The notes under the pieces are model-generated. The model was not told where the DNA came from, made no database searches, and saw only the letters and a program-made list of their open reading frames with translations. A program made the translations under genes and the position numbers. From UBA2402 sp044371005 (GTDB lineage: Bacteria; Planctomycetota; Phycisphaerae; Phycisphaerales; UBA1924), in assembly GCA_044371005.1 (NCBI GenBank), contig JBILUL010000002.1, positions 1 through 64,000 on the forward strand: 64,000 bases of DNA, read 5' to 3'. Shown here one piece after another: positions 18,701 through 26,644 of this stretch. Each line of letters opens with the position of its first letter. The first letter of the stretch is position 1.

Positions 18701-20091
18701 GCGGCGAGGTGCTTGAGACTCGTGGGCTTGCTCTTGGCTTCCACCAGATCATCAAGCTGAGTTCGCACGGCCATATAAAGGCCTTTTTGATCCTTCTGCG
18801 GATCGTGAACGACTGCGCAGAGTGAACCGAGTCCAAGTGCTTCGAGGCGATTGGCCACGACATCGACGGCCGTGCGCTTGTCGCAGACAAAGAGGACGCG
18901 TTCGCCACGTGCGAGGTGATCGCCGATGATGTTGGTGATGGTCTGCGACTTGCCCGAGCCCGGAGGACCGTGGATGACCAGCACCGCGCAGTGGCGAGCC
19001 ATTTCGACTGATTGTGCCTGGCAGGGGTCGCAGGCACTGACAAGGCGTGTGGCGGTGGCTGCCTGCAGCGTCTGGGGCTTGGGAGCCGGCTGCGTGGCTT
19101 CGCGGCGTACAAAGGGTTGCACGGCTTCCGGGAGGACCGTGCTCTCCGCCATATCGCGCGTGTCGCGCAGCAGGCCCTGATTGGAGACGGGAAAGAGGCC
19201 AAGCACGGCACTGCAGATGAGCGAGGGGGTGCTTCCCAGCGCATCGTTGCGTGGTGTTGCAACGAGGGGGAGCGTTTCGGGCATCTGGTCGGACGTGAAG
19301 ATGGGGTCGGGTGTCACCTGGAGAGCTGCCGCGACAGCGTTCACGAGCGTGCAGATCTCCTTCCACGGCTGCGAGCCGTCTTCATCAATGAAGGAGATCT
19401 CAGGCCGCTTGCCGGTGCACTGTTCGATCCATGCCAGCAGCGCCTCGTTGGGCTGCACGCGATCGATGTCGTCGTACGAACAGGAGAGCTCAACCACGGC
19501 CTTTGATCCGGAGCGAATGCCGATGCTGATGGGCAGGAAGCAGATGGGGGCGAGGATTCGGCGCGTGCTTGGCGAGCCATCGGGACCGGCGACGCCCGGC
19601 GGGATGGAGACCAGCGGGAAGCCCAGATGCAGCACATCAACGCCGGTATCCTGCTCGTAGGTGATGGCTTCGTCGGCGATGACGCGGAGCTTGCTCAGCA
19701 CGGACTGCTGGTCGTTCCATGCCTTGCGCTGGGCTTGTTCTTCCTTGGAATCTTCCCCGGGTACATCCTTGGGATTGTCGGTCGCTTCAGGAGGCGGCAC
19801 TTGCGCTGCCGCGGCGGTCTTGCGAGACTTTCCAAAGCGCTTGCGGGCGTCTTCGCGTGCGGAAGCGGGGGCGGTCAGGGTGGCGGTGATGTTCGCCGCG
19901 GCACGCTCGGAGAGGAGGGTCTGAAGCACAAGCGAGGGCTCGGTGTCGCGCAGATTGGAGAGGCTGAGCAGGTCGATGCGCTGACGGCTGTTGTGCGGGC
20001 GGCAGTTCATGGCCGGACCGGTCATGATGGCCGAGAAGAGCCTGTCGAGCATGCTCTGGAGCACGCGGTTGGGTGAAGGAGCCTGACTCAT
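15703..20091 (-). CDS. Large SF1 DNA helicase (AAA_11/AAA_12 type) with C-terminal MTES_1575-like nuclease region
   Basis: The product has 1,462 residues. Helicase motifs are GPPGSGKSQTITNII (Walker A, residues 375-382), FDEASQ (Walker B, D1030/E1031), GDPKQLPPTRFF, VHYRSQNADLIEFSNHNFY, VQGDERDHIIISTTYG and NVLVTRARQQVHILTS. A roughly 600-residue Ala-rich, helical insertion separates motifs I and II. The N-terminal 300 residues resemble the DUF4011 region of such helicases. The last 90 or so residues (LTDFARF...KWDIFRSGILSQLGWDLRRIW) match the layout of the Vsr-like MTES_1575 endonuclease domain, but the usual CDG-x-x-YH part is altered, so cleavage activity is doubtful. Proteins of this build occur in several phage-defence contexts. 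The start is set by AAAGG 6 bases before the ATG. It is on the same strand as the patatin gene, 127 bases downstream of it. Confidence 0.85.
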   Translation of the reverse strand: MSQAPSPNRVLQSMLDRLFSAIMTGPAMNCRPHNSRQRIDLLSLSNLRDTEPSLVLQTLLSERAAANITATLTAPASAREDARKRFGKSRKTAAAAQVPPPEATDNPKDVPGEDSKEEQAQRKAWNDQQSVLSKLRVIADEAITYEQDTGVDVLHLGFPLVSIPPGVAGPDGSPSTRRILAPICFLPISIGIRSGSKAVVELSCSYDDIDRVQPNEALLAWIEQCTGKRPEISFIDEDGSQPWKEICTLVNAVAAALQVTPDPIFTSDQMPETLPLVATPRNDALGSTPSLICSAVLGLFPVSNQGLLRDTRDMAESTVLPEAVQPFVRREATQPAPKPQTLQAATATRLVSACDPCQAQSVEMARHCAVLVIHGPPGSGKSQTITNIIGDHLARGERVLFVCDKRTAVDVVANRLEALGLGSLCAVVHDPQKDQKGLYMAVRTQLDDLVEAKSKPTSLKHLAAADAELATLYAELNQYHQGLMQHADGPDASLSALVGSWLALRTTPRAGEPAELPGLSQVTRSQLNESRVTLTELFERASSVDYPACIWRSAAAGSLDALLALAPGALQTSLEPAALAAKEADRLLPESPCEAPSQLPISQTAQERTALATQAATVIATVPSAIRAHWANKAPVAWAPALAELKTGARAPEAMQATPLDPAIIASLAAAKPTLTALQQDIAAIEQYLPTAAAWWGFLAFGKKSAAAKALAPLGLALNASNAAAALTHLKAWRTALLLNVTLTKLTGTEAPLSDPAATAAAHAQHMQVLELLTRSAATESLRNCMPALLSALNGQNAALLAAQAQHAQALAATHAAASVCPFIDSAWLQSTLHRAFSAPAAESPMRALVDQAESVDECLRINAACMKLPAPLAAAARSLAAAGVAASRALQQLERAVLHGEINRRLDAQPALRTLDGRRIDTVFARIRELEAAQQQHCRDAIVHQWTQRCRERLLAGTQSRLNSEGAAVKQRLFVKGAKAMRLRQVIAMGGRTPGGDPLFDLRPIWMASPETVAQIFPCEPLFDAVIFDEASQVRLEEALPVLARGKRIIIAGDPKQLPPTRFFESAAASDSQSDAADSDAELFEQVQADTEDLLSAALSLDVHQSYLDVHYRSQNADLIEFSNHNFYGSRLQAIPGHPRHRSTLSPLRLVNVPGVYEDRANEIEAQAVVTLVKELLSGKDAPSIGIGCFNIAQRDLITELLDEEADEDATFGAKLAAARNRRSSKSFEGLFVKNLENVQGDERDHIIISTTYGPDPAGKFYRRFGPLAQPGGGRRLNVLVTRARQQVHILTSIPSAAYRALPPVPEGASPGGAWLLFAYLKFAEDLAQTYAAADAADSERKSEELVHTRPTAARSPLAEAVAEYLAEEHKHSSTVYWGNDGFCIDVATPSPDGGANAPVGVLTDFARFNLAGDAVKWDIFRSGILSQLGWDLRRIWTPTLLRDPGRTISTLVPGTTPPPQ

Positions 20092-20218
20092 GGTGTGCCT
20101 TTCGCGTTCGTGGCCGCAGCGAGTGTATGAGGCGACCCCTCGGCCCGAGTGCATGGCTTTCCGTGTCTTGGAGTCGTGTGAGTGGCTGGGATTCTGCCCG
20201 CGATCGAGTCAGTGTGAT

Positions 20219-22690
20219 TCAGCGGGCGTGTGCAGGGGCGAGGTCGCTGGAGTGGGTTGCATCCAAGTGGGGAGGCGGGAACCGGCCGGTCTGTGCGAAG
20301 GTGGAGATGGCATCGAGAATCTCTCGATTGCGAACCGCGGCGGAGGAGATCTGAACCGATTCGGGTGCGGTCGTACTGCCGCGGATTCCAAACTGGCTCA
20401 GGATTGCACTTCGCGAACGCGAGGAGAGGAGCCAGCCGAGTGGAATCTGCTGGGCCTGAGTGTCGAGGATGAGTTCAACGTATCCGGTGCGTGCGACGGA
20501 CGGATCTACATGCGTGAGCGCATCGATGAGCTGGGCCACCGAAGTGCGGCCGTGTGCAGGGCGTGTGTTGAACATCGCGCGGATGGGCGACATCGTTTCG
20601 CCAAGGCCGGTGAAGTTGAGCGTGTCGCCCGGTGCCGGCGCGATGCCGATGCGGACGACCAGCACGCGCAGTGGCGGACGGCCTTCGCGTCGTGTCAGAA
20701 TGGCGTTGAGCACATCAAGCAATGTCGCGGCACCCGGGTTGTCGAAATACCCGCCGTCAACGAGCCGGGTGGTGGTGGAGGAGAGCGTGGAACCGGCGGG
20801 GGTATGGATGTTGGTGATCGTCGCGGCGGGCGTGACGAAGCTGAAGCGAGCGCTGGCGATTGCTGCGGTGCTGGTGCGAAGTTCGATGTGCGGTGCCAGC
20901 TGTGAGAGGGTGAGGAGGCTGGCGGTGGAACTGGGTGCGACATCGAAGGGGGAAATGACGATGCGTTCGCCGGTATCGACTCGTGTGGTGTTGAAGAGGA
21001 GTGCTGGCTGCTGGCTGTCTGGAGACCAGAGCGAAGCGACGTTCGCGGTCATCGGGTTCGCGGCAGTCGGCAACTCACTGGCGACGGCATGTTCAAGGGC
21101 GCGTTCAAGTGCTCTGGCGCGATCGAAGGCGGGGATCGGAAGTGGGAGGAATCTCTGGATGAGATCGGGGAAGAGCAGGTGGGCCAGAACGGGAGAGAGG
21201 AGGTCGTTGGAGAGGGCGCGTTCGACGGATGCTTCGAGCGGGCTGGGGGCGTTGGCGGTGGGTTGGTTGGGTGAGAGGCCGGCCTGCGACAGCGAAGCGA
21301 ATGCCGCGGCACCGACGCTTCCGCCCGACACCGCACTGATGCAAAAGACGTTTGGAGTGATGCCGCCCGGAGTAATTGATTGAAGGTGAGCCAGCGTCAT
21401 TCCCGTGAGGGTCGCGGCGTAGATCCCGCCGCCTTCGGCGCACATGAGAATGACCGGTGGCGGTTCCGTTGCATCGGGCTGACGCGGCGCACGCGTCTTG
21501 AGCCAGATGTCGAAGGCTTGCGAGGCGGTCAGCCGCGGCATGGGTGCGGGTGCGGTGGGCGTCACCGCAGTGGGGGCGATGGTTCGGATCCCGTGATTGT
21601 CGTTGAGATTCGCCGCACTGAATGCCGCGGCGAGAAGGGTCAGAACCGGCAGCGTGGGAATGCCGATGTGTTCATCCACCCATACAAGCAGGCCGCCGGC
21701 GCTGACGCACAGTGCTGCGCTGACATAGAGGATGGCGATTGGTCCGAATGCCGCGGCGATGCCCGGGACGTAGAGGAAACCCAGCGTGAGCACAAGACCA
21801 ATCAACAGCCATGCTCCCAGGAACATGCGGCTCATGGCATCGATGGCTCGCAGGCTTCGGGTGGGTTGCAGGGGTCGGGGTGTGGTGGGGAGGGCGTGTT
21901 CGAGCACTTGGCGCCGCAGCACGTAGCAGTACCACTGGAGGAGTGCCGCGATGAGGCCTGAGGTGATGAGGGCCCAGAGCATCCAGTACGCGGTGCCGTC
22001 GCGCGGGGCGCGCAGGAGTGCGCGGACCGCCCACAGCGTGAAGGCAATGGAGGGGATGAGCCCTGCAACGCGGGGCAGGATGAGGCCAGCCAAATGGCGG
22101 CCGCGGCACATCCCGCAGTTGCAGATGTCATTCGATGGCTGGACTTGATGTTGTCCGTCTGGCTCTCGGGTGCGAGCAGCGTGGCCACGGAAGGGGAGGT
22201 TGGCGGGCGCGCTGCGCGTGTCGGCGAAAAGGTCGACTGAGGCGCGGCCCCAGTGCCACAGCGTGAGGCCGGCAAAGCCCATGCAAGCGAACGTACAGAG
22301 AAGTGTGAACCACCAGGCCGCGGACCAATCGGTCTCGCTGAGGCATTGCATGGCGTCAACGGTCTGGTCGGGGAGGATGATGAGCAGTGCGAGCAGTGGC
22401 GCGATGGTCCAACTGGCCCGGACGATCCAGAGCATGGAGGCGACGGCTCGGACCAGGTTGAGCCGTTTCTCGTACCGTTCGGCTCGGGAGGGAGTGTCTG
22501 GGGAGGGAGTGGAGTGCCACCAGTGGTCGAGTCGCTGGAGGAGGGGACTGAGCCAGTCGAGCTTGCGTTCGATTCGGGTGGCCATCGCCGCGGCTTTGAT
22601 GGCAAGACGCAGGGCGACCCGACCGGGAACCGAAAGGAAGGTCCGCTTTGCAGGCCGGTTGGGCTGGTTGTCGGGCATCTTGACCCTCAT
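20219..22690 (-). CDS. Multi-pass membrane protein with C-terminal patatin-like phospholipase
   Basis: The product has 823 residues. The N-terminal half (about residues 75-380) contains roughly six to eight hydrophobic segments, for example APLLALLIILP, WWFTLLCTFACMGFAGLTLW and FLGAWLLIGLVLTLGFLYV. A loop holds a cysteine cluster, CNCGMCRGRH. The C-terminal half is a patatin domain: an oxyanion-type GGGIYAATL (about 418), a nucleophile elbow SAVSGGSVGAA (about 453; serine of the G-G-S-V-G), and LVDGGYFDNPGA (about 643) with the catalytic Asp. All catalytic elements are present, so lipid hydrolysis at the inner membrane is likely. An in-frame ATG at 22678 is an alternative start. It lies upstream of the giant helicase on the same strand and divergent from the LacI gene. 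Membrane-attacking patatins serve as effectors in some anti-phage systems, but this context is only suggestive. Confidence 0.85.
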   Translation of the reverse strand: MRVKMPDNQPNRPAKRTFLSVPGRVALRLAIKAAAMATRIERKLDWLSPLLQRLDHWWHSTPSPDTPSRAERYEKRLNLVRAVASMLWIVRASWTIAPLLALLIILPDQTVDAMQCLSETDWSAAWWFTLLCTFACMGFAGLTLWHWGRASVDLFADTRSAPANLPFRGHAARTREPDGQHQVQPSNDICNCGMCRGRHLAGLILPRVAGLIPSIAFTLWAVRALLRAPRDGTAYWMLWALITSGLIAALLQWYCYVLRRQVLEHALPTTPRPLQPTRSLRAIDAMSRMFLGAWLLIGLVLTLGFLYVPGIAAAFGPIAILYVSAALCVSAGGLLVWVDEHIGIPTLPVLTLLAAAFSAANLNDNHGIRTIAPTAVTPTAPAPMPRLTASQAFDIWLKTRAPRQPDATEPPPVILMCAEGGGIYAATLTGMTLAHLQSITPGGITPNVFCISAVSGGSVGAAAFASLSQAGLSPNQPTANAPSPLEASVERALSNDLLSPVLAHLLFPDLIQRFLPLPIPAFDRARALERALEHAVASELPTAANPMTANVASLWSPDSQQPALLFNTTRVDTGERIVISPFDVAPSSTASLLTLSQLAPHIELRTSTAAIASARFSFVTPAATITNIHTPAGSTLSSTTTRLVDGGYFDNPGAATLLDVLNAILTRREGRPPLRVLVVRIGIAPAPGDTLNFTGLGETMSPIRAMFNTRPAHGRTSVAQLIDALTHVDPSVARTGYVELILDTQAQQIPLGWLLSSRSRSAILSQFGIRGSTTAPESVQISSAAVRNREILDAISTFAQTGRFPPPHLDATHSSDLAPAHAR

Positions 22691-22807
22691 GGGTGGTCGG
22701 CGTGCATCGAAGTGGTATGGTTGTGCGGAACGTATCCAAGGCGTTGTTCGGGCTGCGGATTACCCCGGCGGACGGAAAAGAAAATCCACCAATCTGTTCA
22801 AATGGGC

Positions 22808-22863
22808 TTGACGGGACCTGAACAGACCCAGTATCCTGTAGCATATCTGAAACTGTTTCAGAT
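22808..22863 (+). promoter_or_regulatory. Promoter with LacI-family operator, upstream of the LacI gene
   Basis: A -35 box TTGACG (22808-22813), an 18-base spacer and a -10 box TATCCT (22832-22837) form a plausible sigma-70 promoter. Immediately downstream is ATCTGAAACTGTTTCAGAT (22845-22863), a perfect 9-bp inverted repeat around one base. Its TGAAAC-GTTTCA core is typical for LacI/CcpA-family regulators. It would cover the transcription start, so the downstream LacI gene is probably autoregulated and may control the following sugar genes. Confidence 0.8.
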
Positions 22864-22932
22864 TCGTTCCACCAGCGGAGCGTGGCGTCTAGGATACCCC
22901 GGTGAGCGGGGCATCTGAAGAAGGAAGACCTG

Positions 22933-24063
22933 ATGTCGAGCATGCGGCGCATTGCAAAGCAGACGGGTGTTTCGGTCGCGACGGTTTCGCGCGTGCTGAA
23001 CAACCTGCCACATGTGGATGAGAAGACGCGTCAGCGAGTCCTCGCCGCGGCGGGATCTGCTCGCTATGTGAGCATGTCGCAGCGCACTCAGGCGGTCATC
23101 GGTCTGGTCTACCCCGAAGACATCGTGCGTGCCGATTACGGCGGCTTCGATATGGCACTGCTTTCGGGAATGCTCGAAGGCGTCAATGAGCAGCGGTACG
23201 ACGTGAAGATTGTCTCGATCCGGCGCGACAAGAGTCCGGAGGAGACGTATTCGCAGTTCTTCGCTCGCAAGGGGCTTCGCGGCGTGGTGCTTCGCACGTT
23301 TGAGCACACTCGTCAGATGGTGGCAGCGATTGCTTCCGAGGATTTTCCGTCGGTGGTGGTCGCTGATCGCTTTGACGAAGCCGCAGTGAACTTTGTCTGT
23401 ACCGACAGTTACGGCGACAGTTACCGAGCGGTGCGTCACATGATTGATCTGGGCCATCGGCGCATCGCGCTGGTTACGCACACGGTGGCGGATACCGACC
23501 ACAACGATCGTCGTCGCGCGTACATGCAGGCACACCAGGATGCGGGCGTTGCGGTTGTCGACGACTTGGTCGTCACCCAGTACGCCTCGGCTGAGAATGG
23601 CGCCAACGGCATCACCCACCTGATGGGTCTTCGCGAGCCGCCGACGGCGGTCTTCCTGACGGACCCGCTGGCGACGGTGGGTGCTTTGCGTCGCTGTCTT
23701 GAGCTTGGCATCAAGGTGCCCAAGGAACTTTCGATTGTCGGGTTTGACGACAGCGATGTGCGAGTGCACACCTTCCCGGTCTGCACCGCGGTCGTCCAGG
23801 ATGCCCGGACGCTGGGTCTCGAAGCCGCACGGTGGCTGAGCCGCCTGACGGGCGGGGCTCAGGACACGCCCGAGCGGCTGCAGATGGTGCGGCATACGAG
23901 ATTCGAGATCAATCAGACGACGGCGCCGCCGCCCGAGCGTGCGGTCCGGGTGCTTCCGGATGGCACGAGAGTGCTTGGTGAGGCATCAGGTCAGGAGCCT
24001 GCGGAAGAGGCCCACGTGCGAGTGACGCGACGGGCCAAGCGGATTGTGGAGGGTCAGGAATAA
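22933..24063 (+). CDS. LacI-family transcriptional regulator
   Basis: The product has 376 residues. The N-terminal LacI helix-turn-helix reads RRIAKQTGVSVATVSRVLNN, with the hinge region after it. The periplasmic-binding-protein-like effector domain follows (AVIGLVYPEDIVRADYGGFD, IDLGHRRIALVTH, AVFLTDPLATVGALRRCLEL, LSIVGFDDSDVRVHTFPVCT). A tail of about 40 residues past the normal end is charged and rich in Glu and Arg. GAAGGAAGACC 3 to 13 bases before the ATG is a good ribosome site. It sits at the head of a series with a pseudopilin, a carbohydrate-binding protein, GH16 and GH1, so it probably senses a beta-gluco-oligosaccharide; the ligand is inferred from context alone. Confidence 0.92.
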   Translation: MSSMRRIAKQTGVSVATVSRVLNNLPHVDEKTRQRVLAAAGSARYVSMSQRTQAVIGLVYPEDIVRADYGGFDMALLSGMLEGVNEQRYDVKIVSIRRDKSPEETYSQFFARKGLRGVVLRTFEHTRQMVAAIASEDFPSVVVADRFDEAAVNFVCTDSYGDSYRAVRHMIDLGHRRIALVTHTVADTDHNDRRRAYMQAHQDAGVAVVDDLVVTQYASAENGANGITHLMGLREPPTAVFLTDPLATVGALRRCLELGIKVPKELSIVGFDDSDVRVHTFPVCTAVVQDARTLGLEAARWLSRLTGGAQDTPERLQMVRHTRFEINQTTAPPPERAVRVLPDGTRVLGEASGQEPAEEAHVRVTRRAKRIVEGQE

Positions 24064-24124
24064 GGATCGCGGCGGCGTGGTTTGAAGGATTCGAGGCAGC
24101 AGTGTGAGGGGTTTACGGAGTCCA

Positions 24125-25057
24125 ATGTCCATGTACACGAAGAATGCCAACTCAACGCGTGTTCGCTCCAGCGGTTTCACGCTGATCGAACTCCTGGTGG
24201 TGATTGCGGTGATTGCACTGTTGCTGGGCATTCTGCTCCCGGCGCTGGGCAAGGCCCGCGAGACCGGGCGGCAGACCGTCTGCATGTCCAACATCAAGCA
24301 GTTCGCCGTCGGCGCGAACATGTATGGAGCCGATTTCAAGGACTATCTCTGGCCCGACAAGCTTCGCAACAGCTCAGGTACAGCCATCCGAGATGGCCGC
24401 GGCAATGAAGTGACGTCGTGGGCGCGTTCCATCGATCCCAACGACAACACCATCATCAATCCGGGCCTCGCGTACAAGTACATCGAGAACGTCGAGGCGT
24501 GTGGTTCGTGTCCGACGAACAAGCGCCGGTCGGCGACCGGAACGCGGGCGGCGCAGTTCTCCTTCGCCGCGGAGCTTGATTTCGATTACACCTTCATTCA
24601 GTCGATGCAGGGGGCGCGGCTGGGAGTTTCCACGCGTGTAGCGCACTTCCGTCAGCCCGATGCCCGCTCCATGCCCGCATTCCTCCCCAACTCGCGAGTG
24701 GATGAACTCGTGCAGCTTGAGGGTGTGCCCCTCTTCGTGGAGGAGAGCACGAAGTTCTACAACACGTCCTTCCCCGACGGTCTGTGGTCCTATACGGATC
24801 AGATCACGCGTCGTCACAACAAGTCTGGCACCATTTCATTCATTGATACCAGTGCTCGCATCTTCGTGGCTCCCGAGGGCGGCAACCCGGATACTGAGGA
24901 TGCGGGCGATCTGCAGACTCAGGACTTCTTCGCGCTGGGCAAGGACAACTCGGGCGGCACTTCGTGGCTGCCGATTGAAGTTCCCAACAACCCGGGCCGC
25001 GGCCGCCCCTTTGGCTGGATCAACAACCCGACCTATCTCGCCGCCAACCCGCTCTGA
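24125..25057 (+). CDS. Pseudopilin-like protein (prepilin-type N-terminal cleavage/methylation domain)
   Basis: The product has 310 residues. After a short charged leader comes the prepilin motif SGFTLIELLVVIAVIALLLG, so a type IV prepilin peptidase should cut before Phe and methylate it. The helix continues as ILLPALGKARETGRQ, followed by CMSNIKQFAVGANMYGADFK, the typical start of planctomycete pseudopilins of the DUF1559-like kind. The C-terminal globular part ends with an ISFIDTSARIFV strand. Planctomycetes encode many of these; they may build surface or secretion pseudopili. GGAG 6 bases before the ATG supports the start. Its place between a LacI regulator and glycan-degrading genes suggests a role in polysaccharide capture, but this is inference. 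Confidence 0.85.
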   Translation: MSMYTKNANSTRVRSSGFTLIELLVVIAVIALLLGILLPALGKARETGRQTVCMSNIKQFAVGANMYGADFKDYLWPDKLRNSSGTAIRDGRGNEVTSWARSIDPNDNTIINPGLAYKYIENVEACGSCPTNKRRSATGTRAAQFSFAAELDFDYTFIQSMQGARLGVSTRVAHFRQPDARSMPAFLPNSRVDELVQLEGVPLFVEESTKFYNTSFPDGLWSYTDQITRRHNKSGTISFIDTSARIFVAPEGGNPDTEDAGDLQTQDFFALGKDNSGGTSWLPIEVPNNPGRGRPFGWINNPTYLAANPL

Positions 25058-25191
25058 ACCAGTTCGTTCATCCGGCGATGTCTTCTGGACGGTTCCATCT
25101 CGATCTGTCCCGAAGGCGTCGACCGAAGTCGTTCGCTCATGATGACTCGTGTCGTTTCAGTCATTTGCCCCTGTAACTTGGAGGATTGTCA

Positions 25192-26475
25192 ATGTTGAAA
25201 GAGATCAAGAGAATCGGTCTGCTCGCGGCGTTCGGCCTGGCGAGCTTCGCAGGCGCCCAGAACGTCCTGCTGAACTCCAGCTTCGAGACCCGCTGTCAGT
25301 TGGTCGAGGGTTGGGACAGTTTCGGCAACGTTTTCGTTGATGGCGGCTTCGCCACCGACGGCAACCGCACCCTCAAGGTCTTTGGACCCTTCTGCTGCCC
25401 GGTCGGCTACAGCGGCTTCTCGCAGGACGTCCCGACGGTTCCGGGTGATCAGTGGCAGGCTTCGTGCATGCTTTCGAGCCCGACCTGGGACGCGCTGAGC
25501 TGGAATCCGGGGCCTCCGGTCGCTGGCACCCACTTCTTCCTGGAACTGCAGTTCCTCGATGCAGACAAGAACATCGTTCACCCCTACGGCCAGTACCGCT
25601 CGCCCGAGCAGAACTCAGGAACCAACGGCATTCCGGTGCCGCTCTCAACGCCCGTCTACACCGCTCCCGAAGGCGCCGTCTATTGCCGCCTCGCCGCGAT
25701 CGTCGAGCAGGGCAACTGGGTCGGTGGCGCCGTGTTCATCGATGAGATGGCACTGTCGCACCCGGGTGGTTCCAACGTCATTCAGAACGGTTCGTTTGAG
25801 ACCAATCCTCCCGGCTGCACCGGCAGCGCGCTGCAGCACTGGGTGAACTTCGGCAACGGCGGCCCGAACAACGACGGCAATGCCCGCACTGGCGGCACCG
25901 CCGCGAAGCTCTGGGGCGGCTACTCGGCTCCGGTTGCTTACAGCGGCTGGTTCCAGGATGTGGCGGCAACTGCGGGCTCGCAGTGGAAGATGAGCGCGTG
26001 GGGACGCACCGTGGCAGGCGGCGACCTGCTCGCTGGCGGCAATGATGTCTTCATCTCGATGGAGTTCATCGACGCCAACAACGTCAACATCTCCGGCTAC
26101 GAGACCTTTGGCTCTCCGTGGCGTTCGACCGGCATGGTCACGGGTGCTGCGAACAACCTCGCTTACAACTTCTTCGAGTCGGGTGTGGCAACGGCCCCCG
26201 AGGGCACCGCGAAGGTTCGCGCGATCATCTACCAGCGCCAGAGCGACTACGCCGGTGGCGCCACCTGGTGGGACGATGCCGAACTGGTTGCGGTCTCCGA
26301 TCAGGTCTGCTACGCCGACTACAACCAGGACGGTGGCGTTGACGGCAGTGACATCGAGAGCTTCTTCATCGACTGGGAGTCGGGCTCAAACGCCGCGGAC
26401 GTCAATCAGGACGGTGGCGTGGATGGTTCCGACATCGAAACGTTCTTCCTTCAGTGGGAGAATGGCGGTTGCTAA
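25192..26475 (+). CDS. Secreted protein with two carbohydrate-binding-like domains and a GC-type dockerin
   Basis: The product has 427 residues. A signal peptide (IGLLAAFGLASFAGAQ) is followed by two homologous beta-sandwich modules of about 170 residues, each starting N-x-SFE (LLNSSFETRCQLVEGWDSFG; VIQNGSFETNPPG) and containing a GYSGFSQDV/AYSGWFQDV strand and a final IDEMAL/WDDAEL. This is the pattern of CBM4/CBM22-like galactose-binding folds. The end (CYADYNQDGGVDGSDIESFF and ADVNQDGGVDGSDIETFF, finishing GGC) holds two calcium-binding EF-hand-like loops of the GC-type dockerin. It probably binds glycans outside the cell or at its surface. TTGGAGG 7 bases upstream sets the ATG. It precedes the GH16 gene, which has the same C-terminal module. 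Confidence 0.85.
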   Translation: MLKEIKRIGLLAAFGLASFAGAQNVLLNSSFETRCQLVEGWDSFGNVFVDGGFATDGNRTLKVFGPFCCPVGYSGFSQDVPTVPGDQWQASCMLSSPTWDALSWNPGPPVAGTHFFLELQFLDADKNIVHPYGQYRSPEQNSGTNGIPVPLSTPVYTAPEGAVYCRLAAIVEQGNWVGGAVFIDEMALSHPGGSNVIQNGSFETNPPGCTGSALQHWVNFGNGGPNNDGNARTGGTAAKLWGGYSAPVAYSGWFQDVAATAGSQWKMSAWGRTVAGGDLLAGGNDVFISMEFIDANNVNISGYETFGSPWRSTGMVTGAANNLAYNFFESGVATAPEGTAKVRAIIYQRQSDYAGGATWWDDAELVAVSDQVCYADYNQDGGVDGSDIESFFIDWESGSNAADVNQDGGVDGSDIETFFLQWENGGC

Positions 26476-26644
26476 GTGGGACATCGCGGTTCGGGCCACA
26501 CACTCCTGACCGCTGATTGCTTCTCTCAACTACGCGGTCGCGGCTTCAACAGACCGCGTTTGCCGGATGGCTCATCGCCCTCTCCTCTGCGGGGAGGAGG
26601 GCTTCATAGACTCTGCATCGATGGACAGCAAAGGATTTCAACCC

